A stretch of DNA of 8,439 bases from CAYWBI01 sp964456445 (GCA_964456445.1 CAYWBI010000164.1:1-8439), one strand, 5' to 3'. Shown: positions 1 through 5,209, counted from the stretch's first letter. A program made the numbers and translations. The notes: generated from the letters alone by a model not told the origin.

Positions 1-1
1 T

Positions 2-265
2 TGGGTACAAGACAGAATTGATCATATTGCGCGGTATGCGATACGACCTGAAGAAGTTGAGTAAGATTGTTTTGGTTAAGCGTTGATTCAACTTGTAAAA
101 TCTGAAGGGGAAAACCCTGATTACTATATGCTTGGTCAGACGGACTCCAGCCGACATCTGTTCTGTGTTGTGATTGCATTCCTTGACGGTAACGCATATC
201 CAGTTACCGTCCGACCAATGACTGACAAAGAAAAACGTCGTTATAAAAAGTGGATAAAACAATGA
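2..265 (+). pseudogene. BrnT-like toxin of a type II toxin-antitoxin pair, broken by two in-frame stops; 5' end outside window
   Basis: Read from base 2, one frame gives a typical BrnT/DUF497-like sequence: an N-terminal part containing DRIDHIARYAIRPEEVE, then a C-terminal beta-sheet part with YYMLGQTDSSRHLFCVVIAF and VTVRPMTDKEKRRYKK. The two parts lie in the same frame but are separated by TAA codons at 62-64 and 77-79, so no full-length protein can be made under the standard code. Members of this family are small ribonuclease toxins co-transcribed with a downstream antitoxin; here the stop codon overlaps the antitoxin ATG (ATGA at 262-265), the usual arrangement. A TTG at 83 could in principle start a fragment of about 60 residues lacking the N-terminal half, which I think is unlikely to be a working toxin. 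The family assignment is by motif recognition; the inactivation is seen directly. Confidence 0.75.
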
Positions 266-509
266 GTACTCAAGAGATTCCACAGACTGATTTGATTCAA
301 GATTTAGCTAAATTTTGGAATAAACATGATCTTACTGATTTTAAAGACCAATTGGAAGAAGTCTCAGAACCAGTTTTTGATCGGAAAACGCTAAAAATTC
401 ACCTATGCCCCAAAGAAATCGAAGCAGTTAAAAAAACGTTAACGCTATAGAGATTGGTTGTGATGTTTTACTCCGAGAATGGATTATTGAAAAAATACAT
501 ATTTCTTAA
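262..509 (+). pseudogene. CopG/BrnA-type antitoxin, frameshifted in an A7 run
   Basis: Starts at ATG 262, overlapping the stop of the toxin remnant by four bases. The N-terminal part, with LAKFWNKHDLTDF, LEEVSEPVFDR and IHLCPKEIEAVKK, matches the CopG-type antitoxins that accompany BrnT-like toxins. The frame closes early at TAG 448-450 (62 residues). After the A run at 430-436, the -1 frame continues with the missing family C-terminus, including IGCDVLLREWIIEKI, and ends at TAA 507-509. One extra A would therefore restore a protein of about 82 residues. Either the gene is a pseudogene along with its toxin, or slippage of RNA polymerase on seven A makes some full-length product, or the base call is wrong. 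Loss of both partners makes decay the simplest reading. The C-terminal part contains the ribbon-helix-helix-like segment, so the 62-residue form should lack it. Confidence 0.75.
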
Positions 510-524
510 TTGGTTGTGATGTTT
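453..524 (+). repeat. Exact 16-bp direct repeat around the antitoxin 3' end
   Basis: The 16-mer ATTGGTTGTGATGTTT occurs at 453-468, inside the frameshifted antitoxin tail, and again at 509-524, starting on the last base of its stop codon. The copies are 56 bp apart and the sequences following them are unrelated. The remaining stretch 525-670 has no gene I can support and only a weak 5-bp hairpin (TAGGT/ACCTA, 526-539). Confidence 0.8.
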
Positions 525-670
525 ATAGGTGCCAACCTACAGATATCCATTATGTGGTTTTCTGGCAACTTCTGTTTTTAAATGACTTTCACCTCGAATA
601 CTGGGTTTTATTACTGCACCTAAACAAAATAATGTATAGCAGCATTGCGCCCTTACCATGATTAGGGACA

Positions 671-830
671 GGCCATCTGCGTGTAGTTTAAATATTCATC
701 TGCAAAGTAATTTGGCCTGGAATAGCCTCTAAAATAATTTAATGATTATCTCATTCGGAATTCCCGTGCTGTTCCCCGAGCTTTGTTGATAGGTAAATTT
801 AAGTTGCTGGACCTACCACTGGTTTTAGAT
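671..830 (+). repeat. Palindromic repeat, copy A
   Basis: This 160-bp segment aligns without gaps to 1671-1830, exactly 1000 bp downstream, with 122 of 160 identities by my count; identical blocks include AATATTCATC, CTTTGTTGAT and AAGTTGCTGG. It is also an imperfect palindrome: 683-693 can pair with 797-807 (11 pairs including G.T), 698-700 with 788-790, 703-708 with 780-785, and 719-726 with 768-775. It lies between the broken toxin-antitoxin pair and the VapC promoter. No open frame survives on either strand. The function is unknown; it could be a miniature mobile element, a recombination site or a structured RNA. Confidence 0.75.
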
Positions 831-856
831 GTTTAATCGCCTTGCCCTATTATTAT

Positions 857-884
857 TTGACATCACCCCATATATTCTTATATT
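857..884 (+). promoter_or_regulatory. Sigma-70-like promoter of the vapC-antitoxin pair
   Basis: TTGACA at 857-862 and TATATT at 879-884 are separated by 16 bp and lie just upstream of the toxin start at 918. The -35 box matches the consensus perfectly, and the -10 differs from TATAAT at one position. The stretch between the repeat and this promoter (831-856) holds nothing else recognisable. Confidence 0.6.
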
Positions 885-888
885 TCAT

Positions 889-900
889 GTACAATTGTAC
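889..900. promoter_or_regulatory. Perfect 12-bp palindrome, candidate autoregulatory operator
   Basis: GTACAATTGTAC is a perfect inverted repeat lying between the -10 box and the ribosome binding site of the toxin gene, around the expected transcription start. Type II toxin-antitoxin operons are commonly repressed by the antitoxin or the toxin-antitoxin complex bound at such palindromes. The operator role is inferred from position and symmetry. Confidence 0.5.
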
Positions 901-917
901 TACACTTGGGAGTTTGT

Positions 918-1316
918 GTGAGAATAGTAGTTGACACTTCTGTAATAGTTGCCGTAATTACAAATGAGTTACATAAAAGTCATTTAATAGAACTTACAAA
1001 AAATGCTGAGCTTATTGCCCCTCCATCCTTACATTGGGAAATAGGGAATGCTTTTTCAGCAATGTTTCGTCGCAACAGAATTACGCTGGAACAAGCAAAA
1101 TTGGCCTTGAATGCGTACAGAAAAATTCCTATTAAAGCACACGATGTTAACTTGGATTCTGTTCTTGAGTTATCGGATAAATATAATCTATATGCGTATG
1201 ATGTTTATTTCCTCCTTTGTGCAAAAAATTTAAAAGTACCACTCCTATCTATCGATAAACACATGATAGAAAATGGCAGAAAAATGAAAATAAAAATATT
1301 AGAGGTGCAACAATGA
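918..1316 (+). CDS. vapC: PIN-domain ribonuclease toxin, VapC family
   Basis: A 132-residue PIN-domain protein, the usual VapC length. VapC toxins are magnesium-dependent ribonucleases that block translation by cutting tRNA or rRNA and are neutralised by a partner antitoxin. The four acidic residues of the active site are visible: Asp6 in RIVVDTSV, Glu41 in HWEIGNA, Asp95 in YAYDVYF and Asp113 in SIDKHM, so the toxin looks intact. I chose GTG 918 because GGGAG at 908-912 lies five bases upstream and the family usually starts a few residues before the first Asp; an upstream TTG at 906 is in frame but overlaps that site. The gene ends in a four-base ATGA overlap with the antitoxin gene. The toxin-first order is the reverse of classical vapBC. 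The pair is flanked by repeat copies A and B, suggesting an acquired module. Confidence 0.88.
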   Translation: MRIVVDTSVIVAVITNELHKSHLIELTKNAELIAPPSLHWEIGNAFSAMFRRNRITLEQAKLALNAYRKIPIKAHDVNLDSVLELSDKYNLYAYDVYFLLCAKNLKVPLLSIDKHMIENGRKMKIKILEVQQ

Positions 1317-1531
1317 TTACATATACCTATAGTGAAGCCAGACAAAATTTAGCCACTCTTTTGGACAATACCAAAAAAGAAGGAGAAATTTTGATAAAAA
1401 GAAAGGATGGTTCTTCATTTATGGTTCGCCCGGTAAATTCTTCCAAATCACCATTGGATGTAAGTGGAATTAATTTGCAATTGTCCTCTGACGAAATTGT
1501 CGGTTGTATTAGAGAAATACGTGAGCGCTAA
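1313..1531 (+). CDS. Phd/YefM-family antitoxin partner of the PIN toxin
   Basis: A 72-residue protein opening with ITYTYSEARQNLATLLDNTKKEGEILIKRKDG, the typical Phd/YefM N-terminal DNA-binding and dimerisation fold. Its C-terminal half (SPLDVSGINLQLSSDEIVGCIREIRER) resembles the toxin-wrapping tail of antitoxins paired with PIN toxins. It should neutralise the upstream toxin and, with it, repress the shared promoter, plausibly through the palindrome at 889-900. The start is well supported: AGAGGTG at 1301-1307 sits five bases before ATG 1313, and the start overlaps the toxin stop (ATGA), so translation is probably coupled. No break is visible. The low G+C coding matches the accessory stretch. 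Family assignment is by sequence pattern; pairing is inferred from overlap. Confidence 0.85.
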   Translation: MITYTYSEARQNLATLLDNTKKEGEILIKRKDGSSFMVRPVNSSKSPLDVSGINLQLSSDEIVGCIREIRER

Positions 1532-1670
1532 ATTGGGCATGACAAAATAAGACATAGAAACGTTGCGCCAGACGCATTACCCCAAAGGCGCCAGGATTCT
1601 GAGCCAGTGCCTCCCCGAGGCAGCAGGATTTCCGCTGCGCTGCAACATACCTCTTTTGGACCCGGCCGCC
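1532..1670. other. GC-rich non-coding stretch with several perfect hairpins
   Basis: From about 1560 the sequence turns much richer in G+C than its surroundings. It holds TGCCTC-CCC-GAGGCA (1608-1622), GCAGC/GCTGC (1620-1624 with 1634-1638) and CCCGG-CCG-CCGGG (1661-1673, running into repeat copy B). None is followed by a T run, so these are not standard intrinsic terminators. No open frame of note. It may be a structured RNA region, an extension of the repeat, or a foreign fragment; copy A lacks a clear counterpart. Confidence 0.5.
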
Positions 1671-1830
1671 GGGCATCTTCGTATCGTTTAAATATTCATC
1701 AGTAAAGCAAAAGGACCTGGGATAGCCTTTAGTAGAATGCCTTGATTATTTCATCTGGATTTCCTATGCTGTTTTCTGAGCTTTGTTGATAGGCAAGTTT
1801 AAGTTGCTGGACCTACTGCAGAGTTTAGGG
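1671..1830 (+). repeat. Palindromic repeat, copy B
   Basis: Gapless match to 671-830, about 76% identical with mostly transition differences. The long-range pairing seen in copy A is kept: 1686-1693 with 1797-1804, 1698-1700 with 1788-1790, 1703-1708 with 1780-1785, and 1719-1726 with 1768-1775, allowing G.T pairs. The outer three pairs of copy A (683-685 with 805-807) are not kept. It ends about 25 bp before the membrane protein gene. GTTAGAC at 1831-1837 fits an integron core-site consensus, but I find no matching inverse core. The remaining 1831-1855 shows no clear promoter. Confidence 0.75.
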
Positions 1831-1855
1831 GTTAGACCTATATGAGCAAGTAAAA

Positions 1856-2278
1856 GTGAATGATGTAAACATAGATCAAATGATAGAAAAAAGTTCCAGC
1901 TTATTGGCAATCTCACTGAGGAAATTTTTTAATTTCCTTGGCTTTTCTGGTGTAATGTTTATAATATATGGCGTTGTCTCACAAGGCACGGGCAGCATTT
2001 GGCCAGTTTTGGAGAAATGGGTCAATCCAATTTCGGCGTTCTTGACAATTTTAGCAGTAATAATAACAGCTGCTTCCATTTATTTGTACAAACCTTATAT
2101 TCATCCATCTGAGAAATTTAGCAAATTTATTTCTGCACCTGTGGTTATTGCTTCTTGCATTATTGCAGAAGTTTTTCTTATCTCAACTGGTTCTATTCCG
2201 CCTGTTATTGTTAATGGATTTGCTTTGCTCGGAATTTCTGGAGGCTTATTTAGAATTCAGAGTAGGACTGTGGAATAG
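1856..2278 (+). CDS. Small four-helix membrane protein of unknown function
   Basis: A 140-residue protein I do not recognise. It has a short polar N-terminus (residues 1-22) and four likely membrane segments at about 24-43, 58-78, 92-111 and 115-132, with basic residues between (KPYIHPSEKFSKF) and a short polar end (RIQSRTVE). No catalytic or binding motif is visible. The start is GTG 1856, with only a weak GAG/AAG-rich stretch upstream; the nearby ATG at 1842 runs into a stop after three codons. An ATG at residue 9 (1880) is a possible alternative. It stands alone after repeat copy B. Small membrane proteins of this kind are common cargo of mobile and cassette regions, and an immunity, stress or phage-related role is possible but unsupported. 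That it is a gene is likely from the long frame and coherent hydrophobic pattern. Confidence 0.65.
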   Translation: MNDVNIDQMIEKSSSLLAISLRKFFNFLGFSGVMFIIYGVVSQGTGSIWPVLEKWVNPISAFLTILAVIITAASIYLYKPYIHPSEKFSKFISAPVVIASCIIAEVFLISTGSIPPVIVNGFALLGISGGLFRIQSRTVE

Positions 2279-2393
2279 CTTAAAATACGAAATTCAATGT
2301 CTAATAAAGTATATCGATCCTGCCATTTGACCGGGCTGCGTTTCTCATTCCACCATCCCCGTCCACGGTTCCCGGCATAGACCCCCCAATACA

Positions 2394-2504
2394 TCTGGGA
2401 GTGTTTCACTACGTGCGCATACTTTTTAAATCATAAAAAAGCAGAGAGATACCCACTTCTCCCGCGCAGTTTACGGCGCATACTTTTTTACAAAAACTCC
2501 CAGA
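2394..2504. repeat. Imperfect 111-bp palindrome with internal 13-bp direct repeats
   Basis: TCTGGGAGTGTTT (2394-2406) is matched in inverted form by AAAAACTCCCAGA (2492-2504), 12 of 13 positions. Inside, TGCGC (2414-2418) can pair with GCGCA (2464-2468) and a short GAGA/TCTC stem may close the middle. GCGCATACTTTTT is repeated directly at 2415-2427 and 2476-2488. It is not homologous to copies A and B. The rest of the gap 2279-2538 shows no gene. Could be a miniature element, a recombination site or a binding region for the downstream regulator. Confidence 0.5.
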
Positions 2505-2538
2505 CTTTATCAGACCAAACCATACCCATTCCTATTAT

Positions 2539-2567
2539 TTGACTGCTGTTATTAGTTTACATATATT
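2539..2567 (+). promoter_or_regulatory. Sigma-70-like promoter of the marR-type gene
   Basis: TTGACT at 2539-2544 and TATATT at 2562-2567 are separated by exactly 17 bp, 32 bp before the start codon at 2600. Each box differs from consensus at one position. Confidence 0.6.
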
Positions 2568-2578
2568 TGACAGCTCAA
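2567..2578. promoter_or_regulatory. TTGA-N4-TCAA inverted repeat, candidate MarR autorepression site
   Basis: TTGACAGCTCAA overlaps the last base of the -10 box and covers the expected transcription start of the regulator gene. MarR-family proteins often repress their own promoter through inverted repeats of this size. The symmetry is short, so this is an inference. Confidence 0.35.
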
Positions 2579-2599
2579 TCATTAATAAAGGATTAAACT

Positions 2600-3034
2600 A
2601 TGCAGGATATAAACCAGTACACAAAGTTTTGTATGAACTACTCCATCGTTCATGCAGGTATAGTAAAGAAATTGGATGCTCAGTTGAGTTTTCATGGCAT
2701 TAGTTTTAGCGAATTTATGATACTTTTTCATTTAGATCATGCCATAGAGAAAAAAATGAGACGGATCGACCTTGCCGAAAAGGTTTCCATGTCCGCTTCG
2801 GGTATTACACGCATCATCGCGCCTATGGAAAAAATAGGGCTGGTGCATAAGGAATCGAATAAGCGTGACGCCAGGGTAAGCCTGGTTAAATTATCGACCG
2901 CGGGTGAGCGGATATTACGCGAGGCTTCAACAAGCCTAAATTTAGTAAGCCGGCAAATTTTATCTAATTTGAATAAAATGAATATGGACAAGCTGATAAC
3001 GGCATTAAAACTTATAGGAGGAACCATTGATTAA
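2600..3034 (+). CDS. MarR-family winged-helix transcriptional regulator
   Basis: A 144-residue protein of normal MarR length. MarR proteins bind DNA as dimers and release it on binding a ligand or on cysteine oxidation. The winged helix-turn-helix lies at about 55-105: DLAEKVSMSASGITRIIAPMEKIGLV contains the recognition helix, and ESNKRDARVSLVKLST is the wing with the typical basic/acid RDAR motif. Helices at both ends form the dimer interface. Cys11 is the only cysteine and sits in the N-terminal helix, as in redox-sensing relatives such as OhrR and MgrA, so thiol sensing is possible but unproven. AAAGGA at 2587-2592 lies seven bases before ATG 2600. The nearest downstream gene on the same strand is the CcmE-like gene, 133 bp away, so co-regulation is possible. 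The true targets cannot be read from the sequence. Confidence 0.9.
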   Translation: MQDINQYTKFCMNYSIVHAGIVKKLDAQLSFHGISFSEFMILFHLDHAIEKKMRRIDLAEKVSMSASGITRIIAPMEKIGLVHKESNKRDARVSLVKLSTAGERILREASTSLNLVSRQILSNLNKMNMDKLITALKLIGGTID

Positions 3035-3167
3035 GATATTAAATCACTATGTCCTCATAGAACAAATCATAGAAAGCTGACACATCCCTGAATATAAGTT
3101 TTATTTGAGTTATTAACCGGCTGGTCTTAGTTTATTTAAAATCACAAACTGAAAAAGAAATGAGACT

Positions 3168-3512
3168 ATGAGTAATCTAACAAAAGTTGCGATCCCGGTC
3201 GTTTTAGTATTTGTACTATATACCATTTATATCCTCTTGCCGTCGGATGAAATCGGTTCCTTTGACAAAGTGCGGGCCAGTGGTGAGATCAATCAGTCGG
3301 TAAAGGTGTACATGGACCATTCAAAAGGTTATAAACAAGACCGTAATAAAAACATTATATCTTTTTATACCAAGGATAAGAACAATGATTTTGCTATTGT
3401 TACGGTGAAAGAACCCGCATCGCCGGCTTTAATGAACGCCAAAGTCGTTGAACTGTTCGGTCACATGCATCAGGAAAACTTTGTAGCAAAGCATGTCACA
3501 ATAATAAAATAA
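3168..3512 (+). CDS. Membrane-anchored CcmE-like OB-fold protein lacking the heme-binding tail
   Basis: A 114-residue protein with one N-terminal membrane segment (residues 7-24, IPVVLVFVLYTIYILL) and a periplasmic domain. The domain pattern, FDKVRASGEIN, IISFYTKDKNNDFAIVTVK, AKVVELFGHMHQENFVAKHVTIIK, follows the OB-fold of CcmE, the heme chaperone of cytochrome c maturation. In true CcmE the final strand leads into a histidine that binds heme covalently and a tyrosine-containing tail; here the protein stops at that point, and His109 lies inside the last strand instead. It may be a heme-independent CcmE relative or a degenerate copy. No other maturation gene is in the window. ATG 3168 is preceded by only a weak GAG-containing site. 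A terminator follows directly. The CcmE relationship is by pattern and moderately sure; any function is inferred. Confidence 0.6.
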   Translation: MSNLTKVAIPVVLVFVLYTIYILLPSDEIGSFDKVRASGEINQSVKVYMDHSKGYKQDRNKNIISFYTKDKNNDFAIVTVKEPASPALMNAKVVELFGHMHQENFVAKHVTIIK

Positions 3513-3523
3513 GACGGGGATTA

Positions 3524-3546
3524 CGGTTCCTGAACCGATTTTATTT
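3524..3546 (+). terminator. Intrinsic terminator after the CcmE-like gene
   Basis: CGGTTCCTGAACCG forms a compact hairpin (CGGTT/AACCG, loop CCTG) at 3524-3537, followed by ATTTTATTT. It lies 12 bp after the stop codon of the plus-strand gene. The stem is short, so efficiency is uncertain. Confidence 0.5.
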
Positions 3547-3565
3547 AAAATCTTAAAATTTGGGG

Positions 3566-3638
3566 CTGGGGCGCTAGGATTCGAACCTAGGAATACTGGA
3601 GTCAGAGTCCAGTGCCTTATCCACTTGGCGACGCCCCA
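3566..3638 (-). tRNA. tRNA-Gln (anticodon CTG)
   Basis: On the minus strand the sequence folds as a complete 73-nt cloverleaf. The acceptor stem is TGGGGCG/CGCCCCA, including the U1-A72 pair typical of bacterial tRNA-Gln, with a GCC/GGC D stem. The anticodon stem CTGGA/TCCAG encloses loop CTCTGAC, and the T arm is CTAGG-TTCGAAT-CCTAG. The discriminator is G. The anticodon CTG (plus-strand 3603-3605) reads the glutamine codon CAG. CCA is not encoded: the 3' flank reads CCC, so CCA must be added enzymatically. The 3' end points towards the accessory stretch on the left, but I see no second copy of the tRNA 3' end there that would mark an integration site. Confidence 0.96.
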
Positions 3639-3678
3639 AAAAAATTACAAATTTAATTTCTGTTTCAAGTCGGGTAGA

Positions 3679-3707
3679 ATTTTAAACAACTTGATACATA
3701 TTGTCAA
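3679..3707 (-). promoter_or_regulatory. Near-consensus sigma-70 promoter of tRNA-Gln
   Basis: On the minus strand TTGACA (3702-3707) and TAAAAT (3679-3684) are separated by 17 bp, with the tRNA 5' end about 40 bases downstream. This is the best promoter in the window and supports classical sigma-70 promoter usage in this organism. Confidence 0.75.
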
Positions 3708-3758
3708 CCCTCTTTCCCGTTTCAAGAATATTTTATTGTGTTTTGGCAAATATGGTCT

Positions 3759-3781
3759 AAAAATGGACTCTATACAGTCCA
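3759..3781 (-). terminator. Intrinsic terminator of the polytopic membrane protein gene
   Basis: On the minus strand TGGACT-GTATAG-AGTCCA forms a perfect six-pair hairpin (3764-3781) followed by TTTTT (3763-3759). It lies 41 bp after the stop codon of the upstream gene and insulates it from the tRNA promoter. Confidence 0.75.
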
Positions 3782-3821
3782 AAATCCTAATTTGAAATTT
3801 ATTTAAATTGATGCTTATTGA

Positions 3822-5087
3822 TCAAGCTTCCGAGGCCGAGCTGCCTTTCTTTTTTACAAATCCGCTAAAAAGAAAGATCAGCCCCAGGAACATAACAAAG
3901 GTAAAAGCTGCCAATAATTCAAAATATGCAGCGGGGAAATATAAAAAGCCAAACCCAAGCAGCAACTCGCTAAACACAAATCCGCTGTAAAAAAGAATCA
4001 GACCGCTGCGCACACGTTTAGTGTTCGCATTAATCAGGCCAGACGCCAGAATCTCGGCCAATAAATAGCTGCTTACAACACCCAACATCACCAAATGGAT
4101 AAAGGATACAATCACGCCGCGATTATTAAATGCGACATCCTGTAAAACAGGCAGCAGTGGAAAAACCTGTAAAATTATTTTTATAACCAGCGCTAGCCCA
4201 GCTATAAATACAGGCACGACCGGCCAGAACCCGCTCATTTCAGAGAATATATTTTTCCGCATTCGCCAGATAAAAGGCAGCAGATACATCAGCGCCAGAA
4301 TCTGCAGAAACTCTGCCAGCCCCGCCAGCCAATTTAGCCAGACCCCATCAAACAGACCCAAAAGCGAAAGACAATAATCCGGCAGCAAGGCCAGGGTATA
4401 TAAAATGAAAAATGAAAACGCCTGTTTAGTCCGGTACTGCGCGAATTTATCCATTCGGGCGAAGAATAGCGCCATTAAGGCAAAGATGATCCAGCCATTG
4501 TATTGAAAATGCAGATAAAAATATATCGCCATTTTATAGAAGGGAGATCCGCCCAGCCCATTGGCTTTTAACGCCCCGACCGTCCACGGCCCAAAGGTGG
4601 ATAGCGCCAGGGCCAGCAAGCCAATCCGTAAAAAATATACAGCCATACGCTTGCCGGGAGATCGTCTGAGAGCCTTCCAAAAAGTGAACACAAAAATATA
4701 GTTTAGGAGTTGGAACAATGATGAAAAAAGAATTGAATAAAAAGCATAGCCCTGTAACAGGAAGGCAATCAACATAGCCAGGATAAGCAGATGGGTCAGG
4801 ATATATTGTAGTTTAAAACGATAGCGTCCTACTGCCTCAGCCGTAAGAAAACGATTGACCAGCAAAATAAACAAGCTGGGATAAACCCAGCCCAAAAAGG
4901 CGATATGCGAATGGGTATGCAAAAGGTGATCATAAGGCATCAGGTTAAGCCCAAGCATCACACTGCGCATGATCACACCAAGTAGGGCCACAATTATAAA
5001 ATATATAAAATTAAATTTTATCCAACGCAAAGGGATCATGTTATCATCACTTAAAAAATTATGTTGTGAAATGGATGGAAAAGCCAT
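3822..5087 (-). CDS. Polytopic membrane protein, possibly heme-copper oxidase subunit I-like
   Basis: A strongly hydrophobic protein of 421 residues with about 11-12 membrane helices and a short basic C-terminus (VKKKGSSASEA). Two histidine-rich motifs stand out: HLLHTHSHIAFLGW near residues 54-67 and YFYLHFQYNGW near 189-199. Such motifs occur in a family found in Bacteroidota and relatives that I recall as distantly resembling subunit I of heme-copper oxidases or NO reductases, so a heme- or metal-binding respiratory role is conceivable; I could not verify this. I chose ATG 5087 because AGGAGG (5091-5096) lies three bases upstream. The frame stays open to ATG 5189, which has no ribosome site, and ATG 5039 directly before the first helix is a further alternative with only a weak site. 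The gene ends at a clear terminator and is divergent from the sulfur-metabolism gene. Confidence 0.75.
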   Translation of the reverse strand: MAFPSISQHNFLSDDNMIPLRWIKFNFIYFIIVALLGVIMRSVMLGLNLMPYDHLLHTHSHIAFLGWVYPSLFILLVNRFLTAEAVGRYRFKLQYILTHLLILAMLIAFLLQGYAFYSILFSSLFQLLNYIFVFTFWKALRRSPGKRMAVYFLRIGLLALALSTFGPWTVGALKANGLGGSPFYKMAIYFYLHFQYNGWIIFALMALFFARMDKFAQYRTKQAFSFFILYTLALLPDYCLSLLGLFDGVWLNWLAGLAEFLQILALMYLLPFIWRMRKNIFSEMSGFWPVVPVFIAGLALVIKIILQVFPLLPVLQDVAFNNRGVIVSFIHLVMLGVVSSYLLAEILASGLINANTKRVRSGLILFYSGFVFSELLLGFGFLYFPAAYFELLAAFTFVMFLGLIFLFSGFVKKKGSSASEA

Positions 5088-5209
5088 GGACCTCCTGAGA
5101 CCGAGGCTTATACCCTTCCCCTGCCCTAAAATTGTTCCTATCCCAGGTAGGATATTCCAACTTTGCCGGTCGGGGGCACGGCCATCCATGATGATAAACT
5201 TATTCGAAA

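Noticed and set aside
62..79. Reassigned TAA codons or stop readthrough in the toxin frame
   Set aside because: Other well-supported genes here end in TAA as well as TAG and TGA, with no sign of readthrough or an altered code; a pseudogene is simpler.
429..437. Canonical programmed -1 frameshift heptamer in the antitoxin
   Set aside because: In the zero frame the site reads T AAA AAA, not X XXY YYZ with matching X, and no downstream stimulatory hairpin is evident; slippage on the A run or decay fits better.
453..524. CRISPR-like repeat unit
   Set aside because: Only two copies of a 16-bp repeat, no third unit at the same spacing, and no cas genes in the window.
1831..1837. GTTAGAC just before the membrane protein gene as an integron attC core site
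   Set aside because: It fits GTTRRRY, but no matching inverse core (RYYYAAC) was found on the other side of the palindrome, and the corresponding position in copy A (GTTTAAT) does not fit the consensus.
2148..2330. 60-codon plus-strand open frame overlapping the end of the membrane protein gene
   Set aside because: It is an out-of-frame reading of the hydrophobic membrane protein codons and has no ribosome site.
2737..3027. 96-codon minus-strand open frame
   Set aside because: Antisense to the MarR winged-helix coding sequence, with no ribosome site or recognisable domain.
3566..3638. tRNA-Gln as the attachment site of the accessory region
   Set aside because: Its 3' end faces the accessory stretch, but I found no duplicate of the tRNA 3' segment to the left and no integrase gene.
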